Positions 11,300 through 23,165 are shown, numbered from the stretch's first letter. The stretch is DNA of 64,000 bases from Pictodentalium vernedei (GCA_031216915.1 CM062296.1:146865340-146929339); one strand, 5' to 3'. Notes: generated by a model not told the origin, from the letters alone. Numbers and translations are program-made.

Positions 11300-12280
11300 A
11301 TAACTGTAATATTTTATTGCATATACATATTAACTTTCCTGTATTTTTATTTTTGTTCTGACATAACCGAGCAGAAGGTATGAGTTAATAATTAAAAATG
11401 GGTACTTTTTTAGCCATTAGCCTGCTATTGTGTATTCTTGTTTTTACATCGTTGATTTTTACATCGTTGTTAACCACGGTGTAAAGAAGGTACAGTGGAT
11501 TGCATGTTACCCTATACCTCTCAGCCAATCAGAACGCGATATTTTGTTTCATTTGGAAATAAGTTAGATTATCCTTTGGTAAGATTAGCTTCCGTATTTG
11601 GTGTTTGTGTCAAATCAGCTGAGCTCTCTCACAGTTGGTCATTGAAACTGTATAATCCAATACGTTCTTGGCACAATCACATTTGCATTGCATCAAATCA
11701 TCATTAGCCATCTTGATCATAGTCTTGGCTCCAGGTCGACTAGCATGCAATGGGAAGCGCCCTAGTTTCCTATTTCTGTTCAATCTTCCAGTGTTGTTCG
11801 TTTTTTTCATCCTCGTCTTTGGTCCTATTGTGATAGTGGCCATCTTTGTGCCTCTTCGCGTTAAGCTTTCGAGGAAATGTTTTTACGCAGTGCTCGCCGT
11901 GATTGATTTCCATGTCCTTACTCTTTCGTAGAACAAACGAGTATTTGGTGTTGGTACCTATTTCGGGACTAGGACGGCGATGATGAGTGACGAAAAAAAG
12001 TAATTCCTTCGTTACATATTTATTTGTTATACCTACTGATACATTTGTGTAGGTAAGCAGCCGCCATACACGCTTCAGGATGTATGAGTTCCAAAACCGG
12101 TGTCAATTCCCATACACCCTGGAAAACACAAGGGTAGCTAATATTATCACAGAAAAAGACGGATCATACAGAATGGCTGTTTTTGGGGAAGTTACTGAAA
12201 ACGTTACTGTCCGGTATCCTCGGCCTACAAAAAGGGTGTACCCCTAACAAGTATTTTTGTGAAAGGAAATAATGCAAACC
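11300..12280. other. No recognised gene
   Basis: The frame at 11668-11931 is rich in hydrophobic residues but overlaps an opposite-strand frame, and neither shows a family motif. Nothing else was seen. Confidence 0.35.
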
Positions 12281-12371
12281 TGTGGTGTACCAAGAAACTA
12301 TTCACCAGATTCGAATTCTCACGAGTCGGAATTTCTCAAGAAGAAGATATATAGAATATACCCATAGTAGC

Positions 12372-12478
12372 TTGGTGTATCAAATGTTCACCACGAGTGG
12401 TGAAGTGGCGTTAACCGCGAGCCTGTGGTGCGCGGCTAACACCACTTCACCACGAGTGATGAACATTTGGTACACCAA
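12372..12478. repeat. Long hairpin (about 49-bp arms)
   Basis: The left arm begins CTTGGTGTATCAAATGTTCA and the right arm ends TGAACATTTGGTACACCAAG. Inner parts ACCACGAGTGGTGAAGTGG pair likewise. Probably a foldback MITE. Confidence 0.85.
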
Positions 12479-12489
12479 GCAAGCTTGAG

Positions 12490-13590
12490 TATATTTTATG
12501 TATACCATGATCGTCATATTATTAAAAGTCGCTATTATTTTTTCTCGATTTTACTGAACAGCAGACGTACATATGTGCGAATCTGTTTTTGTTTACATGA
12601 GCATCGGCGGGCGGTCCTTCTGCTGTCACTTTTATCGCCGAAACGAAATGAAAAAAGTATATAATATCATAACATAATAACTATTTCGAGTTATGGATGC
12701 TTTATTAACACGAGACAATGTATGTTTGTTAATTTTGGCATCTTATGAGGTAAACACATTTAAAAAAAACGTAATAAATAATTGTCACTTTCATTTCACT
12801 CTTCGCGAGGCGACGTGCGATAAATTTAGACAAGTTCGCATTCAGATCGATGTCACCAAAGGTCAACTTGGATGTAGTTCCACTGTATGTGTAAATTTTA
12901 ACTATTGAGATCTCCTTGCTGGAGTGTTCACCGTGGTTGGTGTGTAAAGCTAAAATTTATGTCATTGGCTTTTCATATATAGTAGAATAGATAATCATGG
13001 TATAAATACTGTTAACCCATCTTTTGTCAGTTATGAGATCTAGGGTTTTAAAAATGATCGCGCTTGGCGGTCATTTGGGACTCATTGTGAATAAAATCGA
13101 AACTTTTTTTGGCATTTCTGATAATGATACTTCGCATTCTTACTCTTCCGTCCATTACTGGTTTTCTGCTGATTTACAGTCCCGAGATTCTAGGCCAAAA
13201 TATCCAGTTTTCAGACCCATTTTTCATGTTCTGGACAATTGTGGCAGAAAAAAAATAATTTTGGTAAACTTTTTTGTTTCCAGATGGTTATGGAAAAGTG
13301 TATTTGTGACAAATGTGTAAAAATTGAATTGAAGGTCATCCACCCATTTGGACCAGGAGATATTGGTCAATGTAAGACTGTGCAGTATTGATGGGCGAGT
13401 TCTTGCCAAAGAAAGTCAACGCCAGAAGTGAAAAGCTTGTTGTCAAGTCAAAGGACAGCCGTCTATGATCTTGCGAAGATTAACAAAATCTTGTGATGTG
13501 TTGGAAGAAAAAAAAAATAATGTTGTTTGTTTGTGTCGCATACAATAACAAATGTGTTTCCCTTTTAGGAAAAGCCAAATAATGTTAGAA
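12490..13590. other. No recognised gene
   Basis: Only short open frames on both strands, AT-rich, no motif recognised. Confidence 0.35.
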
Positions 13591-14005
13591 CTCAGAAGAA
13601 TAAAGATTGAAGGATGGGCCAACTTTTGGACCAAAACAAGAACGAACTGAAAAGAATGAAGGTACCACTACGAAACAGCGTGAAGACAACAGAACGAACG
13701 AGATACAAAGACAGGTCCCAGTAAGAACGAATTGAAGGAGATTAATGTTCAACAAGATCAAAATGAGAATGACGTCTCCACAACGAAGCAGCTTAAAGAC
13801 AAGAGAACGAAAGGGATTCCAAAAACACCCCGACCCAAGAATGAAAAGAAGACAAAAGCCAACCAAACACATGAAACCAAAGCAGCCAACAAAGCCAAGC
13901 TACCATCGAGAGGACGTGTGTTATCAAGAATACTGACAGAGTCAAACAATGGGAAGAGTCACCCTTTCGAGAAATTGCCCTATGGCTCATTTGCTCGATG
14001 ACATT
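13591..14005 (+). other. Purine-rich stretch with Lys/Thr-rich open frame
   Basis: A-rich plus strand with repeated GAACGAA/AGAACGA words. The frame at 13732-14001 is low-complexity (KNEKKTKANQTHETKAANKA) and reads equally openly on the opposite strand, so coding is doubtful. Confidence 0.3.
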
Positions 14006-14068
14006 TAACTCTTTTTCGACCAACTGAAATATCCCATCTGATTGCAGGTAAAAATAGGCATGGACTAT

Positions 14069-14247
14069 TTAACCCTTCGTACCCTGATGGTATCTTCCAC
14101 ACCATGTTAGTGTCACCAAATAGAAGTGTCTATATTCGTTACTTGAGTGAAGAAGGAATCCAAAGGAATACAAACAATAGCAATCAGAGTATAGGAAGGA
14201 AAGTGGAAAATCCGAACCAGTACTCCAGAAGAAACGAAGAGGGTTAA
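14069..14247. mobile_element. Possible TTAA-flanked MITE
   Basis: Bounded by TTAACCCTTCGTACCC and GAGGGTTAA, the same terminal pattern as the piggyBac-like MITEs. The interior is not recognisably shared. Confidence 0.4.
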
Positions 14248-14554
14248 ATAGATAAAAACTATAGCTTATAGATAGAAGCAGGGACTCTGAAATAATCGGA
14301 ATAAAGGGCAGAAATCGAGGATTCTGCAGGAGTCCGAACTAGCAAGACTTTTATGGTCTATTTGGGGAATTAGATTGACTCTTATACAAAGGAGCACGCC
14401 CGTTATTGCAAAATATGAGGATTCTCGGGGGGGGGGGGGGGGGGAGGTCTGTTTCCGTTGTTTTGTGTGGTTTTCTGGTGATTTGGAGAGATTGTCGGGC
14501 TGTTTGTCCCTCGACATATTAGAGGGTTTGGAGGGTCACATATCAACACGTACC

Positions 14555-14770
14555 AGCATAGAAACCAAGATGGCAGCCTCCAATATACAAAATGGATGAC
14601 GGAAACACGCATCACCCTAACAACACGCGGTTGCTCATGCGCAGAAAGACCACTAATCACTGCGGAATTGACGTCACAACATGGCCTCCCATGACGTAGC
14701 TGGGTCTAGGGACATGACGTCAATTCCGGGGTCATCTACCGAGTCATCCATATGGGGCTGACACATACGA
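14555..14770 (+). repeat. Interspersed repeat with promoter-type motifs, copy 1
   Basis: Shares CATAGAAACCAAGATGGC, ACAAAATGGA and TCACCCTAACAACACGCG with 20865-21130. Contains AAGATGGCAGCC (YY1-like), CATGCGCA (NRF1 half-site), two TGACGTCA palindromes (CRE/ATF) and ATTCCGG (ETS-like). The two CREs lie in inverted arms GGAATTGACGTCA/TGACGTCAATTCC. Confidence 0.75.
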
Positions 14771-15344
14771 GACTTACTACTGCCAAAAAATAGAACATTA
14801 TGCAAAATTCAAGACAAAATAACCCAATTTTCTCTGTATTTCTAGAGACAGTCCCAAGGTAATTGTATGTAACAACATGTCTGAGAGAAAATACACAGAG
14901 AGTATTTGTTGTCGCCTTTTTGTTACATCAAATTATTAACGGCGAGTGCTTTTGTTGCTTCCAAAATGTTGACACTTACGTTTTCTGATGCAAAAAAAGA
15001 ACTATAGTCTGGCAGAATACCCCAAAAACAGTTGGTATCGGTGTGAGTATGCAGTTGACAACGACTACCGTACCGATATCGAGGAAAATTATTTTAAAAA
15101 TACCGATAACGAAAACCTGAAATTTCAATATCCCCCAACTCTATTTTTTTTAAACGTCACAAAAATCTTCAGTTGAAAGCACATTTCAGGTTTTGCATGT
15201 AATAAGAACTCCAAATAAATCGCCTTCGATGGTTCGTTCCTTTGGAACTCCCGCAGATGTCTGCGATATCTGAATGAGGTGTTGTGCTGCTATGATTGTT
15301 CTCCTTGATAAGCTGTCTTCTACCTGCCCCCTCCCTCACACACA
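14771..15344. other. No recognised gene
   Basis: Holds a diverged piece (15030-15110) like the CGGTATCG element of 63.1 kb. Nothing else seen. Confidence 0.35.
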
Positions 15345-15572
15345 CACCGTGAAACATGTTCTGGCGCTGACACTGATTCACACAAATAATATCGATATCT
15401 TAGACTCCAATCGTGACAAAAATTTCGCTGGCGCCTTTGCTTAAGGGACAAATTAAGAGATTGATGAGCAGACGATATATTGAGGAAGAAACTGGTTAAG
15501 GCTGAGTAGTTGAATTTGTGACTTATTACGGAACTTCTTCTAAATATAGCATGGACTCACCCACGAGCAGTA
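15345..15572 (+). repeat. ~228-bp dispersed direct repeat, copy 1
   Basis: Matches 17365-17592 in the same orientation. Shared blocks include TTCTGGCGCTGACACTGATT and TAAATATAGCATGGACTCAC. Confidence 0.85.
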
Positions 15573-15687
15573 GCCAGTCTCGGTCAGCACTACACCACTA
15601 ACATGTGGTGAAACCTGTGACGTTTACCTGAGTTTACAGCAATATTCAGACTTTAACCCTTACCTGCTGAATATTTTCTAGATATTT

Positions 15688-15739
15688 TCATCAAATCTAG
15701 TCATGGCTGCTTTACAGCAGCCATGACTAGATTTGATGA
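15688..15739. repeat. 23-bp stem hairpin
   Basis: TCATCAAATCTAGTCATGGC plus TGC, a 6-nt loop, then the exact reverse complement. Confidence 0.95.
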
Positions 15740-15744
15740 ACAAT

Positions 15745-16620
15745 TAATATAAATGTAACAAAATAAATCATTGACGAAAACTCCATTCCAGTTACACAGG
15801 GCAAATACGATTAAATGTACTTATACTTATTTCAGTGACAAGAGAAACCCTGTGCTGGGAAGGAATATCCGCCAGTAGCATGCGAAGAGTTTAATCTATT
15901 GTTTTCAAATTTACCAATAGATCATATCATAGAATGGGAATTAAACGTGGTAAGCATTTCGAACTGGGGGAGTGGGTATAAGGGCACCCACGCCCTGATC
16001 TATACCAGTAGTGGCACAGCCGCCTCGATGGCATGGTAGGAATACAATAAACAGAGCTATGTTTGGGCCAAAGGCACCACAACACTCCAAAACACATTTT
16101 TGGCTTCGTTTTTCCAACGCTCCATAGAGAAAAACAAGTTTGAGGTGAATACGACTGAACCTTTCACCTCGTCGACCCTCCCCACATACTGTGTTTCTGG
16201 TTTTGATATCACGGTATTATGGCGTCAAAATATATTTGTGAAAGGCAACTTCCGCTCTCTCTATTTTCAGACCCCTCCTTGCGCCCCCGGATCCTACGTC
16301 CGGAAGTAAAAACTGGGCACTATTCTGTCCTACTTCTGTAATCGCGTAACCTCGTAAAGTTGTCAGTGAGTTTGTTTCGGGTGGAGTTCAATTAACATTC
16401 TCCGCTTTTGAAGAAGTTTATTTCATCAAAATACTCAATATCTCATAAAAATCACAAATTCGTAATCATTTTTTCGGTATCGGTACTCAAAAACATACCG
16501 CCAAATACCGGTATATCGTGGAATATTTTCGATATCTGAGCATAGTAATGCATACCTACGGTATACATGTATATCGACAATTACTTTCAGATTGCCAATT
16601 CACTGTCTCAACGACCAAAT
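15745..16620. other. No recognised gene
   Basis: Only weak open frames. Fragments with GGTATCGGTA near 16475 resemble the 63.1-kb hAT-like MITE. Confidence 0.35.
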
Positions 16621-16683
16621 TTAAGGTGCCAGCCGTGTTCACTAAGAAATCTATTTCAGTGAACACAGTTGGTTCCTTTAAGC
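16621..16683. repeat. Imperfect hairpin
   Basis: GTGTTCACTAAGAAAT pairs with ATTTCAGTGAACAC, and AAGGTGCC pairs imperfectly with GGTTCCTT. Confidence 0.7.
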
Positions 16684-16736
16684 TTTCAAAGGACGATACA
16701 TTCTAAGAGAATAGCATATAAGATAATTTTATCTCT

Positions 16737-16987
16737 TTAAATATTTACCCAATCTAACGGCCAAAAACGGCCAGCGCTATTCTCAAAAATCGCCAATCAA
16801 TTTTCATTATTTTTTTCACTTTTAGTCTCAAAAACATAGGTTATGATCCCTCGTTGGGACGAGCTCGTCGAGCTCGTTCCAACGAGGGTCATAACCTATG
16901 TTTTTGAGACAACAAAATAAAACAAAATAGCTATTCAAAACTTTTTTTGTAAGTGCCGCCTGCTTTCCATTTTAGGTAAAGGGTTAA
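16737..16987. mobile_element. piggyBac-like MITE
   Basis: Ends near TTAAATATTTACCCAATC on the left and GGTAAAGGGTTAA on the right. The centre is a perfect stem, AGGTTATGATCCCTCGTTGG, with GAGCTCGTCGAGCTC at the tip. Non-coding. Confidence 0.75.
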
Positions 16988-17364
16988 CCCTAAAAACAAT
17001 TTTCCAACAAATAAATATTTTGAAATTGAACCACTCGGTCATTTACATCCGCCCCGATCTCTCACGATTGTTTTTTTCGTATGTCTAGCCAGCGTCACAC
17101 CAAGCGCTTCACTCCTTGAGTATTTCCATTTTCTCGTCTGTATCACTGTCAATCGCTGGTTTCGATGTTGTTTTCCTGAAAGTACAAAGCAATGTTGAGA
17201 TATCCCTCCACGGATGATAATCACATTATAATTTCAGACAGCACACAGTTATTTTTAATTTATTTATAAATGTTTCATGTCGCTATCCGTATCTATATCG
17301 GCTGTATCATGATCGCATCGGGTGTCAAGTTAATTTTAAACAATTATTTAAACCAATGTTACAC

Positions 17365-17592
17365 ATCGTGAAACATTTTCTGGCGCTGACACTGATTCAC
17401 ACAAATAGAATCGATATCTTAGACACCACTCGTGACAAACATTTCGCCTGAGCCTTTGGTTAAGAGACAAATTAAGAGATTGGTGAGCAAACGATATCAT
17501 GAGGAAGAAAATGGTTAAGGGTGAGTAGTTGAAGGTTTGACTTATTACGGAACTTCTTCTAAATATAGCATGGACTCACCCACGAGCAGTAC
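17365..17592 (+). repeat. ~228-bp dispersed direct repeat, copy 2
   Basis: Second copy of the 15345-15572 repeat, about 2 kb downstream and more than 80 percent identical by eye. Confidence 0.85.
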
Positions 17593-17797
17593 CACTGTTA
17601 CACACGCTAGAGCTGTTGGTTACAGCGTCCTACTTTACCACGGTAAAGCACTGTTCCACCTCTCGGTTTTGGCATACGATTTGCGCAATTCGAAAGATGG
17701 TAAATGATTGCGTCGTACACGAGTCCGAGAACAAACAATAATGGAACCTTCATGGAAACTGCAAATATATATTTTACCCTCTCAAAAGGCAACTTGA

Positions 17798-18130
17798 GGT
17801 AGCACTGTTGCTCAGTGGATACGGCGTGGGACTTTATACTGAAAGGTTCAAGGTTCGATCCCCGCCAAGGGAAAGTGCGGTATGTCCTTGGGCAAGGAAC
17901 TTCATCCCGATTGCCCGCGTGTGGGCAATGTGACGCCGTGCACTAAGGCGCACCGCACCTCGATGGAACACGTGTCTTCAACCAATGCTAACCATACATG
18001 TATGGAGTTAGTACGTTGGGGAGTCTGACAGTTGCTCGCCGATTTTCGTTGTTTCTCTCCGGAGTACTACACCTTCCTCCACCCCTAAAACTGTCCGACA
18101 CGAGGTGGCCTTCCGTCACAGTGTTAAACC
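17798..18130 (+). repeat. tRNA-headed SINE
   Basis: Head GCTCAGTGGATACGGCG with box B-like GGTTCGATCCCCG. The body matches the other copies (CTTGGGCAAGGAACTTCATC, TCTTCAACCAATGCTAACC). Confidence 0.85.
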
Positions 18131-18485
18131 AAGCGAATGGTATTTGATCCCGAAAACGTCTTTAGATTTATGATCAAGTGCTGAAAATGGAAAAAAATAT
18201 ACCAAAACTATAATTGAGCCATCCCAAAACTTTTTGAAATTTCGTTGAAAAATTGTTGATTTACATGGAATTTTAGTACACTAGTTAAACTAGCTAAACC
18301 CCATAAAAATAAATAAAGTAAATAGAAACTTTTAAATTGTACATGTTCGATGCTGTTATGGCCTGGAACCAGTCTAGTCTTTAATAGTCCATCTGTGTTT
18401 TAAATTGAATCGACCGCAATATTTCTGTTGGTCGGAAAAGATAACATTGAACCTAAAAGTACCACACACTATCACTTCCTTTGAA

Positions 18486-18618
18486 CACTCTAAAATCTGT
18501 TGGGTTGAAAATTAACCGAAATCAAATGGGTTAAGTGAATGTGGCCCCAACTGGGTTCATATTGGCTCAACCCAGTTGATTTGGGCTAATTTTAAACCAC
18601 CTAACTGCTTTCAGAGTG
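18486..18618. mobile_element. Small MITE with CACTCT/AGAGTG ends
   Basis: CACTCTAAAATCTGTTGGGT at the left pairs imperfectly with the right end (ACCACCTAACTGCTTTCAGA then GTG). The inner GGTTGAAAATTAACC/GGCTAATTTTAAACC also pairs. Confidence 0.55.
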
Positions 18619-19879
18619 AATCAGAGTCAGAAATGTTTCTGAATCAAGAATCGAATCTACCTAACCTTTAATGACATTACAGTGCTGTCAGACATGATTG
18701 TAAACTAAATACTCATGAATGCGGACTCACCACGGCTTTGGTTTTATGATTACGCCGCATGGGTCTTGCAATTATGTTAATTTACTGATGTTTTCAAAGA
18801 AAATAATTATTTTCTAATTGAAATATCGATAACTGGAGTACGAAAGACCATCTGTTTATCTTTGCGACTGAAAGGACATGGCATTGCAGTACGGTCGCCG
18901 CGGATTGGCCACTTTCCCCAAGTGTGCTTTATTTTCACAGACTCCGTAATACAAGATTCTAAACAACGCTAATTATAGGTATAATCAACAAAAAATTCAA
19001 TCCATGAAGCCCCGGGTACAACCCGGTGCTTCATTAATGAAAATATTGCTACTGGTGAATTTCATTACCCGGTAAACACATGCATGGACATCACTCCCCA
19101 CGCGTGTCAGCATGCTGTAACACCTCGCCTTCACGCGAATCAATGTCACTCACCGCACGCTGTCAGGTTGCCCGACTCCATCAATACCTTCAGAGAGGTT
19201 GGTAGCTATTATTGAAATACCCTACAGAACAAAAGACTAGGTGTTCAAGTGATGTAACTTGAATACCTTTAGACCACTTAAAATACACGAGTCCTTGTGT
19301 TTTGTGTATAGAACAAAGGAAAGGTGTGTAAGTCTGTCATCTACCTCACTGTCGGTATTTCCTGCATCCTATCCCAGATTCGGCATCGCTGACCGCACCG
19401 GGCGGGTATTTCAAAATCATGTGATGCCTCCAACTCGAGAAGAAATTATTACAAAAAATAATATTAAACGAATAACCGAGCATTATTCTAAACAATATGT
19501 AATGTGAATGGAGAGAAAGATTCATTTGGGGCTAGATAACTGGTCAGAATTTCCCTCTTTGTCTTCAGATTCGTGAGGATCTGGGTCAAGTTTCAAAACA
19601 TGAACACATGGATGAAATACAACTCAACTCTGGAGGTAGAATAAGTATTCAGTCATGTGTTGATGTCTGGATGAATACACAGGGAAATAGTAACAGCAGT
19701 TTACACGCGGTTTATTAAGACCACCCCCCCCCCCCCCAACAAAAAAAAAAACCCAAAAAACAAAAAACCCAAAAAACAAAAAACAAAAACAAAACAATGT
19801 CTTCCTAAGTCGAGGTGCTTATAAAATACAACCCAACTCTGGTTTATTAAGAAGCAAAAAAGTCGTCCGCACTGCAGCA
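18619..19879. other. No recognised gene
   Basis: 18880-19080 shares AGTACGGTCGCCGCGGA and CCCGGTGCTTCATTA blocks with 23280-23410, so a diverged repeat is present. 19722-19795 is C/A homopolymer-like sequence. No coding evidence. Confidence 0.4.
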
Positions 19880-20100
19880 CACGCAGTGTTAGATTGGTTG
19901 AAGACATGCGCACCATCGATGTTCAGTACGCCTTGGTACACGGCGTCATCGTGCTCCCATGTGGACAATCGGGTTTAAGTGCATTGCCCAAGGGCACAAC
20001 GCGGGAGTCCGAGTCGATCACTCAGAAGGCCACCCATCCAAGGAGTAACCGGGCTCGACGTTGCTTAATTTCGGCAATCTGACGAGAAACGGTTCCGAAA
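19880..20100 (-). repeat. 5S-rRNA-headed SINE (minus strand)
   Basis: Read on the minus strand from 20100, TTCTCGTCAGATTGCCGAAA followed by TTAAGCAACGTCGAGCCCGG and CTTGGATGGGTGG is recognisable as the inner promoter half of 5S rRNA. It then runs into the same body (CCTTGGGCAATGCACTTAAA, GGCGTACTGAACATCGATGG) used by the tRNA-headed SINEs. The first roughly 30 nt of 5S are missing or diverged. Confidence 0.75.
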
Positions 20101-20864
20101 CGCCAACGCGCCCCAGTCTAAACTACTGAACTGCGGGAACGTGCGTTGGTGACAAACCGAAAGTTGCCCCACCTCCGAGAAGGGAGAGCAGGACGGCATT
20201 TGTTCGTGAAAAAAATTGCTCAACAGAAACCTTTTTCAAAATAGTTTCCATTTTGTGAAGCTTTGCAGTCACTATTGACTTTTGAAGAATATACTTTGAT
20301 GTCTACGAAAATCGAATATGTTGATACTATGTAAATTTTGAACGGCAATTCAAATTACAAATTATAACATATTTCACTTTTATGGACAAAAACAAGTGTT
20401 CACGTTGGGAAGTTTAGACTCTGTTGACAAGTTTCGTGCCAATCTATTGTTCGTAACATCTTTCACGTCATCAAACGTAAATGAGTGGAGTAACTTTGAT
20501 GGGCGCTTTGACGATCCCCTGTGACGGATTGAGATGCAAAGCGTTTTGCAGATGTTCCGGCTGTCCAGTTGTATTGAGGTTAGTCACATTGTTAGCGACA
20601 ATTTCAACAGTGTGTCATACAGAAAACATGTCAAATGTTCGATAAAATAAGAAAGAAGAGCAAAATATAAACCCTGTCAATAAATAAAGGAATCAATCCA
20701 CGTGACTGAAATGTTCGGGAATATAAGCAAAGTTTCATCTAACGCGTCGCCGAGTTGATTACGTAGTATCACAAGGGTGATTTTTGCTTGTGAGTAGTAT
20801 GTCATACACCCTCCGAACATACCCCGTCTTATTGCAGAAAAATTGGGTAAACTAGCAATCACGT
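20101..20864. other. No recognised gene
   Basis: A block GAAGAATATACTTTGATGTC near 20286 recurs near 56600. Nothing else identified. Confidence 0.4.
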
Positions 20865-21130
20865 GCTACCATAGAAACCAAGATGGCGGCCTCCAGTACA
20901 CAAAATGGACGACGGAAATACGTGTCACCCTAACAACACGCGTTACGCATGCGCACTCACAGCACGTATCACTATGGGGATGACGTCACAAGATGACCGC
21001 TCACTCGGGTTACCATGACAACACAACATGACGCCAATACGTCATGTGACATGACGTCACTTCCGGGGTCCCCCACCGGGGTCCCCCACCGGGGTCCCCC
21101 CAAATACGACCTGTCCGGGTACATGACATA
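20865..21130 (+). repeat. Interspersed repeat with promoter-type motifs, copy 2
   Basis: Contains AAGATGGCGGCC (YY1 consensus), ACGCATGCGCAC (NRF1-like), two TGACGTCA sites and CACTTCCGG (ETS/GABP-like). A 12-bp unit GGTCCCCCACCG is tandemly repeated about three times near 21067. Same family as 14555-14770. Confidence 0.8.
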
Positions 21131-21378
21131 CTACTCTTGTGTTTCCCAGGATCTTGTCACAGACACAAATGAGAGTGTCTCTCACTTAAACTTTTCGTTT
21201 TAAAATAATGTCCAAAGGTCATCACGGCATTGCCATTTATTTCCAGTTAACTGCATTGTGCATGCTTGAAAAACAACCTGACAGGCCGCAAAATCCTTAA
21301 CTCAATGAAGCTCTGTTATCTTAACTATTTGGTAAATCTCTGCAGCAGTCGATAGTGTAAACTAATGCTCCAGAATAT

Positions 21379-21885
21379 TTGGAATTCAAATTCGAAGATA
21401 GGGTGGATGGTCCGAGTAAAGAAGATACACAAGAACTACTCACTGGATATTGGGACCGAGAAGTAAGGACAACCCAGGGAAAAAGAAATCACCAGAGAAA
21501 GTCATGGAGGATGGTAACCTTAATTGGCGATAGTGGGTCAAATCAAAAAGACATTTGGGTGGCCTGCGTCATAAAGAAAAGCCAGGTTTTGAAGAGTACT
21601 TTGATGGTCGCTGCCGTTCAAGCTGAGCTCGTGGTCCCTGGAGTTTGGGGAAAACTTGGACAAAAACAGTGAAAAGGAGTGCCCGATGTGTAATTGGTCT
21701 GGTGGAGAGTCTAGAACACTTTCTACCCGAATGCCCAAAATACCAATCTAACAGAATAATATTCATTAAGAGTATAATGAGGAAGTGGGATGCGAGAATG
21801 GAGGACATGTGTTTAGTGGGTGACATAACGGAGATGGTTAGTATTCTTATCGGAGAGACAGCTCGTCTCCAAGTATTGGGATAGA
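21379..21885 (+). pseudogene. Non-LTR reverse transcriptase C-terminal fragment
   Basis: Two overlapping plus frames together show the cysteine/histidine end of a retrotransposon reverse transcriptase: a CPMC-type pair in one frame and SLEHFLPECPKYQSNRIIF in the next. The frame change between them and the lack of upstream RT motifs show a truncated dead copy. Confidence 0.55.
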
Positions 21886-22162
21886 GAGAAGAGGCGTGGA
21901 AATAGGGAGACAGTTGGAAGCACAGGGGTACCCAAGTCTATCTTACGCGAGAACCACGACAAATCAGCGGCCGTCGAAAGTGTTATTGTTATTAGCTGCA
22001 GCCTTTCATCATCTTCAAAGTTCTTCTTAAACAGAAATTTTGTTTCCTTTAAAATGAAATTGGGTTTGGTTAACATGCGCAGCTTGTATACCCCCCCCCC
22101 CCCCCTACAAACAACTACCACTGTAACAAAGAAAAGAAACATTGAAACGGTACATGTGCTAT

Positions 22163-22394
22163 TAACCCTTTGTATCCGAACGGCCGCTTTTTCCTCTCCA
22201 GTAGCCTGATACGTCATAATTTCCTTAAGTGGGATGGCTGCTGAGTGAATGTGTGGGGTAGACCAATTAATATTTTCAACGTGCAACCGTGGGGTTGCAC
22301 GTTTAAAATATTAATTGATCTACCCCACATAATGGACGTCGACCCTTCTAGTTTCTGTCATTGAACTGACATGAATCTGTGCATGTACTGTTAA
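22163..22394. mobile_element. TTAA MITE, second family, copy 1
   Basis: Starts TTAACCCTTTGTATCCGAAC and ends at TTAA 22391. Contains a hairpin GGGGTAGACCAATTAATATT...TTGATCTACCCC centred on GCAACCGTGGGGTTGC. The same core recurs at 44028-44105. Confidence 0.7.
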
Positions 22395-22607
22395 CCCTAG
22401 GAACTCGAACGGCAGCTTTTTCGGGCCAGAAACCGGTACGTCATAACTTCCTTAAGGGGGTGGCTACTGAGTAAATCTGTGGGGTAGACCAATTAATATT
22501 TTCAACGTGAAGATATTAATTGGTCGACCCCAAATAATGAAGTTGGACTCTTCCTGTTGCTGCGATTGAAGTGACATGGAAGTTACCACCAGGAGTCAAA
22601 GTGTTAA
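22391..22607. mobile_element. TTAA MITE, second family, copy 2 (adjacent)
   Basis: Abuts copy 1 and shares its TTAA. Begins TTAACCCTAGGAACTCGAAC and ends AGTGTTAA. The hairpin is shorter. Confidence 0.65.
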
Positions 22608-23009
22608 GGAGTGAAGTACACATAAACCGAAAAATATTTCTCCAAGTTGCTGATCACAAAATTGGTCAAACAAAATGTATATGTAAAACAAGACTCCTTG
22701 GTAAATTGGTAAATTGCACGTTTAAGTAGAAACTGACTTTTTATCGTCGTGATTTCGCACGCTGACGCTAAAGGTAACATTTGACAAGACCTTAAAACAA
22801 GCGACAACCATGGATAATATACTACCCGAGTCGATTTGAATAATCGCATTCATAGTTACGTCACGTCCATATATAAAATATTACTTAACGGTATTTTGCA
22901 AGAGTCAGTCCGAGGAAACAAAAAATAAGTACTGATGTGATTAAACCGTTTTGGAAGCTTGACGAAACGATAGTTAATCAGCAGCATTCCATATGTGGGT
23001 AATAATTTG

Positions 23010-23165
23010 TTACCTTCCTAACTGAATTCCATCCTCCAATGTTTCTGGTAATTTTTCATGAAGTGTCTCAGGTAACAAGAATGCCAGGAAACCACCGACG
23101 ACTGTTAAAACTCCAAACACTATCATTGGAAAGGCTAATCCAGTGTTTCCTCCTATCAATCTTCC
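23010..23165 (-). CDS. SLC22 transporter exon (last TM segment, C-terminal)
   Basis: Minus-strand exon of a solute carrier 22 (organic cation/anion transporter, plasma membrane, major facilitator superfamily). It encodes 51 residues: a hydrophobic TM12-like stretch, GLAFPMIVFGVLTVVGGFLA, then LLPETLHEKLPETLEDG, the family's LPET...PET(I/L)ED signature. It begins after a TTAAAG acceptor at 23166 in phase 0, matching the phase-0 end of the exon at 57190-57371. A TAA follows at 23012-23010, but the sequence also fits a donor (GGAAG then GTAACA at 23013), so the protein could end here or continue. The 34-kb upstream intron holds both Polinton-type elements. Confidence 0.8.
   Translation of the reverse strand, partial: GRLIGGNTGLAFPMIVFGVLTVVGGFLAFLLPETLHEKLPETLEDGIQLGR

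Noticed and set aside
15345-17592. LTR retrotransposon
   Set aside because: No TG..CA ends, primer-binding site or coding region between the two repeats.
20020-20100. Functional 5S rRNA gene
   Set aside because: Only the internal half of 5S is present, with mismatches, and it runs directly into a SINE body.
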